Shown here piece after piece: positions 33,103 to 41,079 of a stretch of DNA of 47,948 bases. Every line of letters starts with the position of its first letter. Within the stretch, counting starts at the first letter, position 1. The translations under genes and the position numbers were made by a program. The stretch covers positions 1 to 47,948 of the forward strand of contig CAUHSG010000014.1 in NCBI GenBank assembly GCA_959608885.1, in the 5' to 3' direction. Source of the DNA: an uncultured Coriobacteriia bacterium (GTDB taxonomy: Bacteria > Actinomycetota > Coriobacteriia > Coriobacteriales > QAMH01). The notes under the pieces are model-generated. The model was not told where the DNA came from. It made no database searches and saw only the letters and a list, made by a program, of their open reading frames with translations.

Positions 33103-35104
33103 GCGCTTTGAGCTCGTCGATTGCGCCGGCGATGGCGTGCATGACGTTACGGCGGCTCAGGGCTCCCACGAGCCTGCCTTTCCCGTCTACGACGGGCATC
33201 TTCTTGATGCGCCTCTCGGAGAGTGTGTGGACCGCCTTGTCGAGCGGCGTGTCCTCGCGCACGGAGACGACGCGTTTCGTCGCAATGTCCATGACGTCGA
33301 GGTTGAGCAGGTCGACCAGACGTGCCGTGAGCGCCGAATCATCCTCGAAACGGTAGATGTTGAGCGTCGAGTCGAGCAACGATATGTTGTTGCTGCCAAG
33401 GTAGGAGGCCACGTCGCCATCGGAAATGAAGCCGACGAGCTTGTCGTCCTCGTCGACGACGGGCACGCCGCTCGTATCGTTTGCCGCCATGAGCTCGATG
33501 ACCTCGTCCATGGGCGTGCCGGCGAGGACGGCAAGGGGATTGCGGTTCATGGCATCCGAGACGTGGTACTGCACCTTTCTGGAAATGGAGCTGCCAGTCT
33601 CGACCGCGATGTTCTCGCTTGCCGTGGCGTCCACCGTCACGCCGTCGAAACCGGTCGCGTAATCGACAGGCTCTTCGTCGACAGTCTGCGCCTCGACTTC
33701 CACAGAACCCTTCTCTCTCGCCTTGTCGCGTACGAAGAAGAGGATGACGAGCACGGCGATGACCATAATCACCGCCGTGGTGGTAAACGCCATGTGATCG
33801 CCGATGAACATCTGCTTGATGCCCGTCGATTCGGGAGCGAAGACGGGCGCGAGTGCCGAGATGGACACGAGCACGGCCGTGCCGAGCGATGCGGCGACTT
33901 GGTTGAGCGTGTTGGAGAGACCCTGTGCGTGCTGGATCACGTCATTGGGCAACGAGTTGACGCCCCAGGTGTTGAGCGGGGTCATCGTGAACTGCAAACC
34001 GATGGTGAGGATCGTGTAGGCGAGCATGATGAAGACGAAGCCGGTGTCCATGCCCAGCAGCGTGAGGCAAAACGCGCCGAAGAGCGCGACGAGGGAACCG
34101 GGTACGACGACCTTGCGCACGCCAAAGCGGTCGAAGAGGCGGCCGCTCACGAGTCCCATGAATGCGCCGATCACTGCGCCAGGAAGCATTGCGACGCCCG
34201 ACATCGTGGCCGAGTAGCCGCAGACGCCCTGGATGTAGAGCGGCGTGATGACGCCCGTTCCCATGAGGGCGGCCTGCACGATGACGATGATGATGACGGT
34301 CGTCGCGTACTTACGCGTCTTGAGAATGTCGACTTTGAGCATCGGGACAGGTAGCTTGAGCTGACGGCGCACAAAGAGGCTCACGAGCACGAGACCGATG
34401 ACGATGAGCGCTCCGGTTACGAACAGATTATCGCTCGACGAGAAGGTCGAGAGGCCGTAGAGCAGGCAGACGAGACCCGCGGAGGAAAGCAGAACGGAGA
34501 GCGGGTCGAAGCTCGTACGCTTGAAGTCGCCGTAGTTGCGCAGGAGCACAAGCGAGAGAACGAGCACGATGACGGTCAGGATCGTGACGATGCCGAAGAG
34601 CCAGCGCCAGCCGACCGAGTCGACGAGCAAGCCGGCGACCGAAGGGCCGATGGCCGGGGCAAAGCCGATGATAAGTCCGATGGCGCCCATGGCGGTGCCG
34701 CGCTTTTCGCGGGGAAAGACGAGGAGGATGACCGTGAACACCATGGGCATGACCATGCCCGTGCAGGTTGCCTGCAGCACGCGACCGAGCAGCAGCACCC
34801 AGAAGTTGGGTGCGAGCGCCGCGGCAAGGCTACCGATCGCGAAGATGACGAACCCCGTGTTGAAGAGCTGGCGCGTCGTGAAGCGTCCGATGAGGAAGGC
34901 CGAGAGCGGGATGATGACCGCCTCGACGAGCGAATAGCCGCTCGTGAGCCATTGCACGGTGGTGGCATCGACCTCGAGGCTCGCCATGATGGCGGGAAGC
35001 GCGGGGGAGAGCAGCGTCTGGTTGAGCACCGCCAGCAACGTGCCCGTCAGCAACACGCCTATCATCACCATGTCTCGTCTGCTCACACCCAATGCCATGC
35101 CCAT
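33095..35104 (-). CDS. DHA2-type (14-TM) MFS drug exporter-like protein fused to a CBS-domain pair
   Basis: 669 aa. Residues 1-470 are a 14-TM MFS protein of the EmrB/QacA type: LNQTLLSPALPAIM in TM1, WLTSGYSLVEAVIIPLSAFL, and GRVLQATCTGMVMPMVFTVI in TM4-5 with the drug:H+ motif region. A linker of about 60 residues follows, then two CBS domains from about residue 527 (VPVVDEDDKLVGFISDGDVAS and KMPVVDGKGRLVGALSRRNV, each shortened here). CBS pairs sense adenosyl nucleotides, so transport may be gated by energy state. CBS fusions are rare in DHA2 exporters. ATGs at 35104 and 35098 are both possible starts; AAGGG lies best for the second. It converges on copA. Confidence 0.85.
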   Translation of the reverse strand: MGMALGVSRRDMVMIGVLLTGTLLAVLNQTLLSPALPAIMASLEVDATTVQWLTSGYSLVEAVIIPLSAFLIGRFTTRQLFNTGFVIFAIGSLAAALAPNFWVLLLGRVLQATCTGMVMPMVFTVILLVFPREKRGTAMGAIGLIIGFAPAIGPSVAGLLVDSVGWRWLFGIVTILTVIVLVLSLVLLRNYGDFKRTSFDPLSVLLSSAGLVCLLYGLSTFSSSDNLFVTGALIVIGLVLVSLFVRRQLKLPVPMLKVDILKTRKYATTVIIIVIVQAALMGTGVITPLYIQGVCGYSATMSGVAMLPGAVIGAFMGLVSGRLFDRFGVRKVVVPGSLVALFGAFCLTLLGMDTGFVFIMLAYTILTIGLQFTMTPLNTWGVNSLPNDVIQHAQGLSNTLNQVAASLGTAVLVSISALAPVFAPESTGIKQMFIGDHMAFTTTAVIMVIAVLVILFFVRDKAREKGSVEVEAQTVDEEPVDYATGFDGVTVDATASENIAVETGSSISRKVQYHVSDAMNRNPLAVLAGTPMDEVIELMAANDTSGVPVVDEDDKLVGFISDGDVASYLGSNNISLLDSTLNIYRFEDDSALTARLVDLLNLDVMDIATKRVVSVREDTPLDKAVHTLSERRIKKMPVVDGKGRLVGALSRRNVMHAIAGAIDELKAQK

Positions 35105-35215
35105 CAGCCCTTCGTCACTATTCGTCTAAATTGGATTGATTTCATCTATACTAGCTAAGTTTTGGACGAGAAACGTTACAGCTAGATGACGCCTTGTGCG
35201 TCCGGGGGAGCATAT

Positions 35216-35905
35216 ATGCTGGGGACATTGGTCAACACGGCGACGATCGTCATAGGAAGTGCCGTCGGCGCGCTTGCCCGGCGCGGGTTGGGTAAGCGCT
35301 ACCAGGAGATTCTCTACGCGGCCATGGGGCTCGCCGCCGTCGGCATCGGCGTGAACGCCATCGTGACGAGTATGTCGCAGAGCATTTACCCTGTGCTCTT
35401 CATCGCGAGCCTCGCCATCGGCGGCGTGCTCGGCACCGCAATCGACATCGACGGTCGCTTCAGCCGCTTTGTCTCCAAGCGCTCCAAGGACGGGGAGGGG
35501 CTTGCCCAGGGCCTTTCCACGGCAATCATGATCTTCTGCATCGGCGCGCTGTCCATACTCGGTCCCATCAACAGCGCCCTGTACGGTGACGAGACCTACC
35601 TGCTCACCAATGCGACGCTCGACCTCGTCACCTCGATGGTGCTTGCCTCATCATTCGGCTTTGGCATCGCGTTCGCTGCCATCGTGCTCTTTTGCTGGCA
35701 GGGTGCCATCTGGTTGCTCGCGGATTTTCTCGCGCCGTTTCTGGACGGCGGCCTCATGGTCGAGATCACGCTCGTCGGCGGTTTCATGATCCTCGCCTCG
35801 GGTTTGGGAATCCTCAAGGTCAAGGAGATTCCCGTCATGAACCTCCTGCCCGCGCTCTTCATTCCGCCGTTGTGGTTTGGGGCGGTCGCGCTTCTGGGGA
35901 TGTAA
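35216..35905 (+). CDS. DUF554 family membrane protein (YdfK/YqgA-like)
   Basis: 229 aa with about seven hydrophobic segments. MLGTLVNTATIVIGSAVGAL at the N-terminus and IMIFCIGALSILGPINSAL in the middle are typical of the DUF554 group. Function unknown; transport is often assumed. GGGGGAG lies 5 nt before the ATG at 35216. The divergent gap (35105-35215) holds TATACT at 35147-35152, a possible -10 for this gene; no convincing -35 was seen. Confidence 0.8.
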   Translation: MLGTLVNTATIVIGSAVGALARRGLGKRYQEILYAAMGLAAVGIGVNAIVTSMSQSIYPVLFIASLAIGGVLGTAIDIDGRFSRFVSKRSKDGEGLAQGLSTAIMIFCIGALSILGPINSALYGDETYLLTNATLDLVTSMVLASSFGFGIAFAAIVLFCWQGAIWLLADFLAPFLDGGLMVEITLVGGFMILASGLGILKVKEIPVMNLLPALFIPPLWFGAVALLGM

Positions 35906-35940
35906 CGTGTAGACAGGTGGGTCCACATTCCGCCGGGGAG

Positions 35941-36031
35941 ACCAGACAAAAGTCGCCGGGGCACAATTGTCTGGTTTCGAGGCACTTGTCACATAACCAG
36001 ACAATTGTGCCCCGGCGACTTTTGTCTGGTT
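35941..36031. repeat. Inverted pair of CCAGACA-family hairpins
   Basis: The 36-bp element 35941-35976 recurs as an exact reverse complement at 35995-36030, separated by 18 bp. Each copy is itself a hairpin (ACCAGACAA with TTGTCTGGT) with core GTCGCCGGGGCAC. It lies between convergent DUF554 and GH2 genes and may terminate both. The copy at 3254 is nearly identical. Confidence 0.85.
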
Positions 36032-36062
36032 CGTTTCGCCATCTGCTTCGATGCTTGCCACG

Positions 36063-37895
36063 CTATAACCGTGTCTTCACGACGCGACGGTCGTAGGTCA
36101 AAAGGCCGTTGACCTCTTCCTCGACATCCGAAAGCTGTGTATAGACATAGCCGGATAGCCCCCGTGCCTCGAGGGCGTCAGCCTGCGCGATCGATTGCTC
36201 GACCGCTTGCGTGAAGTCCGCGACGTCGTCGAAGCTCTCATATCCGTACGACCGCTCGATCGCACTGTGGCCCTCGATGCGAAACGCGCTGCCTCCGAAT
36301 TCCGAGATGACGCGTGCACGCCTGTCATCATGGCCCCGGCCCTTCGGGATCCGAAGGTCGCGGAAGTAGTTGTGCTCGCTGACGTAGTCTCCGCCGCCTT
36401 GGTCGAACCAACCGCCTGCCTGGTCGAACGGACGCGTGCCGTCGAGTTCGGCGAGCATGGCGGTCACGTTATCTGCGCAGAACTGCCCCCATCCCTCGTT
36501 GAAGACGGTCCACGTGGCGATGCACGGGAAGAGGCGGAGATGCTCGATGGTTGCACGCGCCTCCTCGAGCCATGCGTCGCGGGCCTGCGGATCGGCGGAG
36601 CCAAAGCGCTCGAGCTCCTTCGTGTCGTCAAAATGGCGGGCGATTCCCGGAGACACGGTGGGAATCTGGCTCGTGTAGAGAGGTGGGTATTCGGCTGCTC
36701 CTCCGTTGACCATGTCCTGCCACACGATCATGCCCAGACGGTCACAGTGGTAGTACCAGCGTGCCGGCTCGACCTTGAGATGCTTACGCAGCATGTTGAA
36801 GCCGAGTTCGCGGGCCGTCTCGATGTCGTAGAGCAGTGCCTCGTCGCTTGGCGCGGTAAGCAGCCCGTCCGGCCAATATCCCTGGTCGAGAACGCCCTTG
36901 AGGAAGAGCGGCTCGTGATTGCAACAGAAGACGGGGAGGCCGTTGCCGTGCCCTTCCACCGCCTCGATGGTAAAGCTTCGAAATGCGCAGTAGCTCCCAA
37001 CAGCATCTTCGCCATACGAGATGCCGAGGTCGTAGAGATGCGGGTCATCGGGGCTCCAAAGGTGCGGCTCACCCACCGTGATCTCCATGTCATGGGGGCC
37101 GGGACCCCGCACCCCCGTCGAGGCCGATGCGATGAGCTCCCCCTCGTCGAAGACGTCGACCGATAGCGCGCGCTCGGCATCGCCGATGGAACCGGCGACG
37201 TGCACGCGCACGTGCAGCATACCATCGTCGCAGTGCAGGTCGAGCCTCTCGATGTAAGGGTCGTTGACCTCCTCCATCCAGACGGTCTGCCAGATACCGC
37301 TTTGGGCCGTGTACCAGATGCTCCCGCGATCGAGTCTCTGCTTGCCGCGCGGCTGCCCGCCTGCCTCGCTCGGGTCGCGTACCGCCACGTCGATCGTGGC
37401 GACGGATTCCGTGTCTCCCAAAGACAACAGGGCATCGGTGATATCGAAGGTGAACGGCGTGTAGCCGCCTTGGTGACTTCCGACCGGATGGCCGTTGACG
37501 ATGCATTCGCACGAGTAGTCGACAGCCCCGAAGTGAAGCAGGTAGCGCTTGCCGGGCCGCTTGAGCATCGACACGCTGCGTCGGTACCAGATGGTCTCGT
37601 GTGGCTTGAGCTGGTGGTTCACGCCCGAGAGCAACGATTCGGGGGAGAAGGGGACGAGGATTCTTCCGGTGTAGACGGGCTCCTCGTCATCCCCCTCGCG
37701 CTGGTCGGCGCGTATCGTGCATTCCCACCAGCCATTGAGGTTTGCGTACGACTCGCGTCTCATCTGGGGACGGGGGTATTCCCGCAAGACGGCGTCGGTG
37801 TCGAGCGATTCGCCCCAGGGCGTGAAAAGCGGCGTGAGCTCGTCGTCGGGATGCGTCTGCAAGGTGCTTTTGAGCGCTCGTTTGAAATCGAACAT
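36063..37895 (-). CDS. Glycoside hydrolase family 2 protein (beta-galactosidase/glucuronidase-like)
   Basis: 610 aa, cytoplasmic (no signal peptide). An N-terminal jelly-roll sugar-binding domain has ANLNGWWECTI and the HQGGYTPFTFDIT motif. An immunoglobulin-like domain and a TIM barrel follow. Probable acid/base Glu is E467 in FNEGWGQF, and nucleophile Glu is E532 in VISEFGGSAF, both at the usual GH2 places. WYTAQSGIWQTVWMEEV is another family signature. At 610 aa it is shorter than LacZ and lacks its C-terminal domains. The galactokinase gene diverges from it, so hydrolysis of a beta-galactoside is the best guess. The 132-bp gap between them holds TACAAT-type -10 signals. Confidence 0.85.
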   Translation of the reverse strand: MFDFKRALKSTLQTHPDDELTPLFTPWGESLDTDAVLREYPRPQMRRESYANLNGWWECTIRADQREGDDEEPVYTGRILVPFSPESLLSGVNHQLKPHETIWYRRSVSMLKRPGKRYLLHFGAVDYSCECIVNGHPVGSHQGGYTPFTFDITDALLSLGDTESVATIDVAVRDPSEAGGQPRGKQRLDRGSIWYTAQSGIWQTVWMEEVNDPYIERLDLHCDDGMLHVRVHVAGSIGDAERALSVDVFDEGELIASASTGVRGPGPHDMEITVGEPHLWSPDDPHLYDLGISYGEDAVGSYCAFRSFTIEAVEGHGNGLPVFCCNHEPLFLKGVLDQGYWPDGLLTAPSDEALLYDIETARELGFNMLRKHLKVEPARWYYHCDRLGMIVWQDMVNGGAAEYPPLYTSQIPTVSPGIARHFDDTKELERFGSADPQARDAWLEEARATIEHLRLFPCIATWTVFNEGWGQFCADNVTAMLAELDGTRPFDQAGGWFDQGGGDYVSEHNYFRDLRIPKGRGHDDRRARVISEFGGSAFRIEGHSAIERSYGYESFDDVADFTQAVEQSIAQADALEARGLSGYVYTQLSDVEEEVNGLLTYDRRVVKTRL

Positions 37896-38027
37896 CGTTG
37901 ATCCTGCCTTTGCCTTTTTATCTCATCCCAAGAGAATGCGGCGCATAGGGTGGTACAATCATACGCGATATAGATTATTTGCCAGGTGGACAATCGAAAA
38001 ACCAGAGTACGCGAGAAAGGGCCGGCC

Positions 38028-39290
38028 ATGGACATCGCGTCATCGGAGCACCATCAGGCGTCTGGAACCATCGATCACTACCGCATCAGCGTCCCCGGAA
38101 GAACCGAACTCGCGGGCAATCACCAGGATCATCAGGGCGGCTGCGTCATTGCCGCGGGCATCAACCGGCGCATCAGCTGCGATGCCCGGCCACATTCGGG
38201 AAACTGCATCCACGTGCGCTCCGAAGGGCACGAGGAATGTCTCATCAACCTCGCCGATCCCAATTGCTGGACCTCGCGTGCAAGCGAGCGGCATACGACC
38301 ATCTCGCTCGTACGCGGCATGGCCGCCCAGCTCATGCAGCAAGGGGTCGAGTTGCATGGGTGCATACTCGATATACGGTCCGATATTCCGGCGGGTGCGG
38401 GGCTTTCCAGCTCGGCGGCCTTCGAGCTCTGCGTCGGCGCCGCGCTTGCGGTACTCGGAGGCTGGAAGATTAGCCTGCACGGGAGCACGGCAGCGGGTAA
38501 TGTCGATTACGATAGCAGGTGCCTTACGCCGTTGCATCTGGCCCAGATGGCCCTGCATGCCGAGCGCGCCTTCTTCGGCAAACCCTGCGGCATCATGGAT
38601 CAGATCGCCTGCGCGTATGGCGGTGTCATCCAGATGGATTTCGCCAATCGGGTCAATCCGGCCGTGAGCCATGTCGTCCTACCGCCGTCATGCGATGCCT
38701 ATACCTATTTGCTCGTCAATTGTGGGAGCGGGCACGAGGATTCGACCGACGCATTTGCCCAGGTCGCCCAGGATATGCAGGCAGCTGCCAATGTCTTTGG
38801 CGTTGCCGAGCTTCGCGAAGTGGGTATGGCGCGATACGTCGATAACATCGGTCGCGTACGTGCCCAATGCGGAGACCTTGTCGCCCTGCGCGGCCTCGCG
38901 TTTTTCGAGGAGTTCGCTCTCGTTCACCGTCGTCTGGATGCCCTGCATGACGACAATGCCCGACAATTCGTCTATCTCACCAATCGCTCGAGCGTCGTCT
39001 CGGCCCAGCATCTCCAGAACGTCGGTTTTCCCGGCAGGCATGAGGATGCAATGGTGGCACTCGCGTTGTGCCATCGCGTGCTCGCCGAGTTCACTGGTGC
39101 GCGGGATGGCACGCTATGCGGGTCGGCGCGTATCCATGGCGGCGGTTTCGGCGGGACCATTCAGGTCATCGTCCCCAATGAGTTTGTGCAGATGTTCACG
39201 GCGCGTATCGACAGCCTGCTCGGGGCCGGCTCCTGCATGCTCGTCCGCCTGGGTGCTCCGGGTATCCGGGTCGAGGAGCCCGGCAAATAG
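38028..39290 (+). CDS. galK: Galactokinase (GHMP family)
   Basis: 420 aa. The galactokinase signature appears as GRTELAGNHQDHQGG (from G24), a variant of the usual GR-N-IGEHTDY form. ATP-loop PAGAGLSSSAAFELC and the C-terminal GHMP motif RIHGGGFGGTIQV are both present. The enzyme phosphorylates galactose to galactose 1-phosphate. Start chosen at ATG 38028 after GAAAGGG. It diverges from the GH2 gene, consistent with beta-galactoside use. No galT or galE is in the window. A perfect hairpin overlaps its stop codon. Confidence 0.85.
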   Translation: MDIASSEHHQASGTIDHYRISVPGRTELAGNHQDHQGGCVIAAGINRRISCDARPHSGNCIHVRSEGHEECLINLADPNCWTSRASERHTTISLVRGMAAQLMQQGVELHGCILDIRSDIPAGAGLSSSAAFELCVGAALAVLGGWKISLHGSTAAGNVDYDSRCLTPLHLAQMALHAERAFFGKPCGIMDQIACAYGGVIQMDFANRVNPAVSHVVLPPSCDAYTYLLVNCGSGHEDSTDAFAQVAQDMQAAANVFGVAELREVGMARYVDNIGRVRAQCGDLVALRGLAFFEEFALVHRRLDALHDDNARQFVYLTNRSSVVSAQHLQNVGFPGRHEDAMVALALCHRVLAEFTGARDGTLCGSARIHGGGFGGTIQVIVPNEFVQMFTARIDSLLGAGSCMLVRLGAPGIRVEEPGK

Positions 39291-39328
39291 CCGTGGCATC
39301 GGCGACTCTCCGTCAATGCCACGGCTAT
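39287..39328. terminator. Hairpin between convergent galK and baeRF genes
   Basis: ATAGCCGTGGCAT (39287-39299) and ATGCCACGGCTAT (39316-39328) are perfect 13-bp arms around a 16-nt loop. The TAG of galK is in the first arm. No long T-run follows, so the terminator call is moderate. Confidence 0.6.
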
Positions 39329-39395
39329 CGAATGGATGGCGTGAGCATGCGCGTCTGGCTTGCGGTGCATAAATCCGATGGCGCCACGCTTGTCC

Positions 39396-40292
39396 CTAGC
39401 TGCCGAGTACCTCGAGCGCGTCGGCGACGAGTTCGCCGCCCGTGAGGCCGCGCGGGTCCTTCTCGATGGCCTTGGGATACAGGGCCTTGAAGGTGCATAT
39501 CTCGCGGAAATCGTGCAGGTGCTCCGGAGCGGTCACGAGGATGACGGGGATGCCGGTTTCGTCACGGACGATCTCGTCGTTCATGATCTTGTCGACATAG
39601 CGGAAGAACTTGCGCTTCTCCTCCTGTTTGACGTCGTTGCGTGACTTCCAGCCATGGTAGGGCGGCATGTGGTCCTCGAGGCTGTAGTAGTCGAGCGGGG
39701 AGACATCGCCGTCGAACTCCGCATAGGTTTCGGCGAAGTAGTGCTTGACGTCCTCGGGGAACTCCTCGAAGTGCACCCCCTGGTCATTGCCGTCCAGAAC
39801 GCCGAAGAAGTCAGCATTGAGCAGCAGAAGCTTGAAGCGCGATGCCGTGTCCTCGATGATTTCGCCGTTGAGCTGGGCGAAGTCGTAATCGTCACCAACG
39901 ACGACCTGGGCCTTGGGCGTCATGTCCATGTTGTAGACGTAGCAGGCCTTGGTGTTGAGGAAGAAGGCGAGGCCCTTCTTCGCCTTGAGCCAGAGCTCCA
40001 TGTCCTGGTGCTTGTCCATGTATTCGAGCTTCTCGAGGATGGGCTTGACTTCGCGCTCGTTCCAGCTGGCGAGAAGCTGACGCTTTGCTTCCTTTGCCAG
40101 ATTCTTGAACTCGATGCGATCCCAATTGTCGCGGCGCATGTCACGCTCCGTGTGCTGAATGGGCATGTAGATGGAAACGGCGGGTGGCTCCTCGAACTCG
40201 AAGTCCGTCTTGATGGCCTTGAAGTCCGCGGGATCGACCTCGTCTATCATGTGTATGCCCTTGACGAGCTCGCGCATTCTTTCCTTGTTCAT
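39396..40292 (-). CDS. Bacterial archaeo-eukaryotic release factor-like (baeRF) protein
   Basis: 298 aa, no signal or TM. The sequence resembles the eRF1-like baeRF group: AVSIYMPIQHTERDMRRDNW near residue 40, KKGLAFFLNTKACYVYNMDM in the middle, LLLLNADFFGVLDGNDQGV and, near the end, IPVILVTAPEHLHDFREI. These proteins are proposed to act on stalled ribosomes or as hydrolases; that comes from family-level reports. Family members are often some 360-380 aa, so this one may be short at its C-terminus. GGAGGCTCCCC precedes the ATG. It converges on galK and is preceded by two repeat hairpins. Confidence 0.7.
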   Translation of the reverse strand: MNKERMRELVKGIHMIDEVDPADFKAIKTDFEFEEPPAVSIYMPIQHTERDMRRDNWDRIEFKNLAKEAKRQLLASWNEREVKPILEKLEYMDKHQDMELWLKAKKGLAFFLNTKACYVYNMDMTPKAQVVVGDDYDFAQLNGEIIEDTASRFKLLLLNADFFGVLDGNDQGVHFEEFPEDVKHYFAETYAEFDGDVSPLDYYSLEDHMPPYHGWKSRNDVKQEEKRKFFRYVDKIMNDEIVRDETGIPVILVTAPEHLHDFREICTFKALYPKAIEKDPRGLTGGELVADALEVLGS

Positions 40293-40401
40293 GGGGAGCC
40301 TCCTTCTCTCGCCACATATATTCTGTATTCAGAATAGCACGTTTATAGATTATATGTAGCCGTTCACGGAATAATACGAAATAGTTATTGAAATTTGTAA
40401 T

Positions 40402-40494
40402 GTGACAAAATGTGCCGGAGCACTTTTGTCACGTTGACATGCCGGAGCACGATGCGGAATGAGACAGAAGTCACCGGGGTAGATTTGTCTCATT
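40402..40494. repeat. Two repeat-family hairpins in the baeRF/bPH2 gap
   Basis: First: GTGACAAAA (40402-40410) with TTTTGTCAC (40424-40432), inner GTGC/GCAC stem. Second: AATGAGACA (40458-40466) with TGTCTCATT (40486-40494), core AGTCACCGGGG. They account for most of the gap 40293-40587. Further right lies TATACT (40538-40543), a -10 for the bPH2 operon. Confidence 0.8.
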
Positions 40495-40537
40495 GGCGCG
40501 TCGGGTTTGAATGAGCTAAATCTCAATGCACTCCTGT

Positions 40538-40543
40538 TATACT
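40538..40543 (+). promoter_or_regulatory. -10 element of the bPH2 operon
   Basis: TATACT ends 8 nt before an ATG at 40552, which would be leaderless. A second in-frame ATG at 40588 has AGAGG 7 nt upstream. No good -35 at 17 bp. Confidence 0.4.
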
Positions 40544-40587
40544 CTCGACTCATGAACGATCTCGTTGTCGAGCGAAGAGGTGAATCC

Positions 40588-41079
40588 ATGCGCGCATTGC
40601 CGGAGCAGAAGCTGGATCCGAGAATCAAGAATGTCTGGCGTATAAACGACGCCATCTGGATCGTTCTGGTGTTTGTCTGCTGCTTCGTCCCGTTCGCGCT
40701 CATCGCCGCGGTCGATCCGGACGAGGGTTGGACGGGCGTCGTGTGCATCGCGCTTGCCGCCGCGTTCGTCGTCATGCTCGTCATCTTCCTTGTGATCCTG
40801 CCGCCGATTCGCTACGTTCGCTGGCGCTACGAGCTTTCCGACGAGTACCTCGACATCGCCAAGGGCATCATCTGGCGCAAGCGCTATATCATCCCGTTCA
40901 TTCGCGTGCAGAACACCGATACGCGACAGGGACCCATCCTGCGGGCCTTCAAGCTCGCCTCGGTCACGGTTTCCACGGCGGCCGGATCGCACGAGATTCC
41001 CGGTTTGGACGCCCAGAGCGCGGAGGCGCTGCGTGACCGTGCCGCCGAGCTCGCCCGTCTGGCCCGCGAGGACGTGTGA
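40588..41079 (+). CDS. bPH2 domain membrane protein (YdbS-like)
   Basis: 163 aa from ATG 40588 (175 aa if the leaderless ATG at 40552 is used). Two hydrophobic segments at about residues 20-45 and 50-75 precede one bPH2 domain: RYVRWRYELSDEYLDIAKG, IPFIRVQNTDTRQGPI and VSTAAGSHEIPGLD. The domain is a bacterial PH-like fold of unknown ligand. Its stop overlaps the start of the YdbT-like gene (TGATG), as in the ydbS-ydbT pair of Bacillus, where the proteins help against antimicrobial peptides. That role is inferred. Confidence 0.82.
   Translation: MRALPEQKLDPRIKNVWRINDAIWIVLVFVCCFVPFALIAAVDPDEGWTGVVCIALAAAFVVMLVIFLVILPPIRYVRWRYELSDEYLDIAKGIIWRKRYIIPFIRVQNTDTRQGPILRAFKLASVTVSTAAGSHEIPGLDAQSAEALRDRAAELARLAREDV

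Noticed and set aside
33101..37166. Long plus-strand frames opposite the MFS-CBS and GH2 genes (33101-34354 and 36195-37166)
   Set aside because: Low-complexity, charged translations without domains, fully inside strongly supported minus-strand genes.
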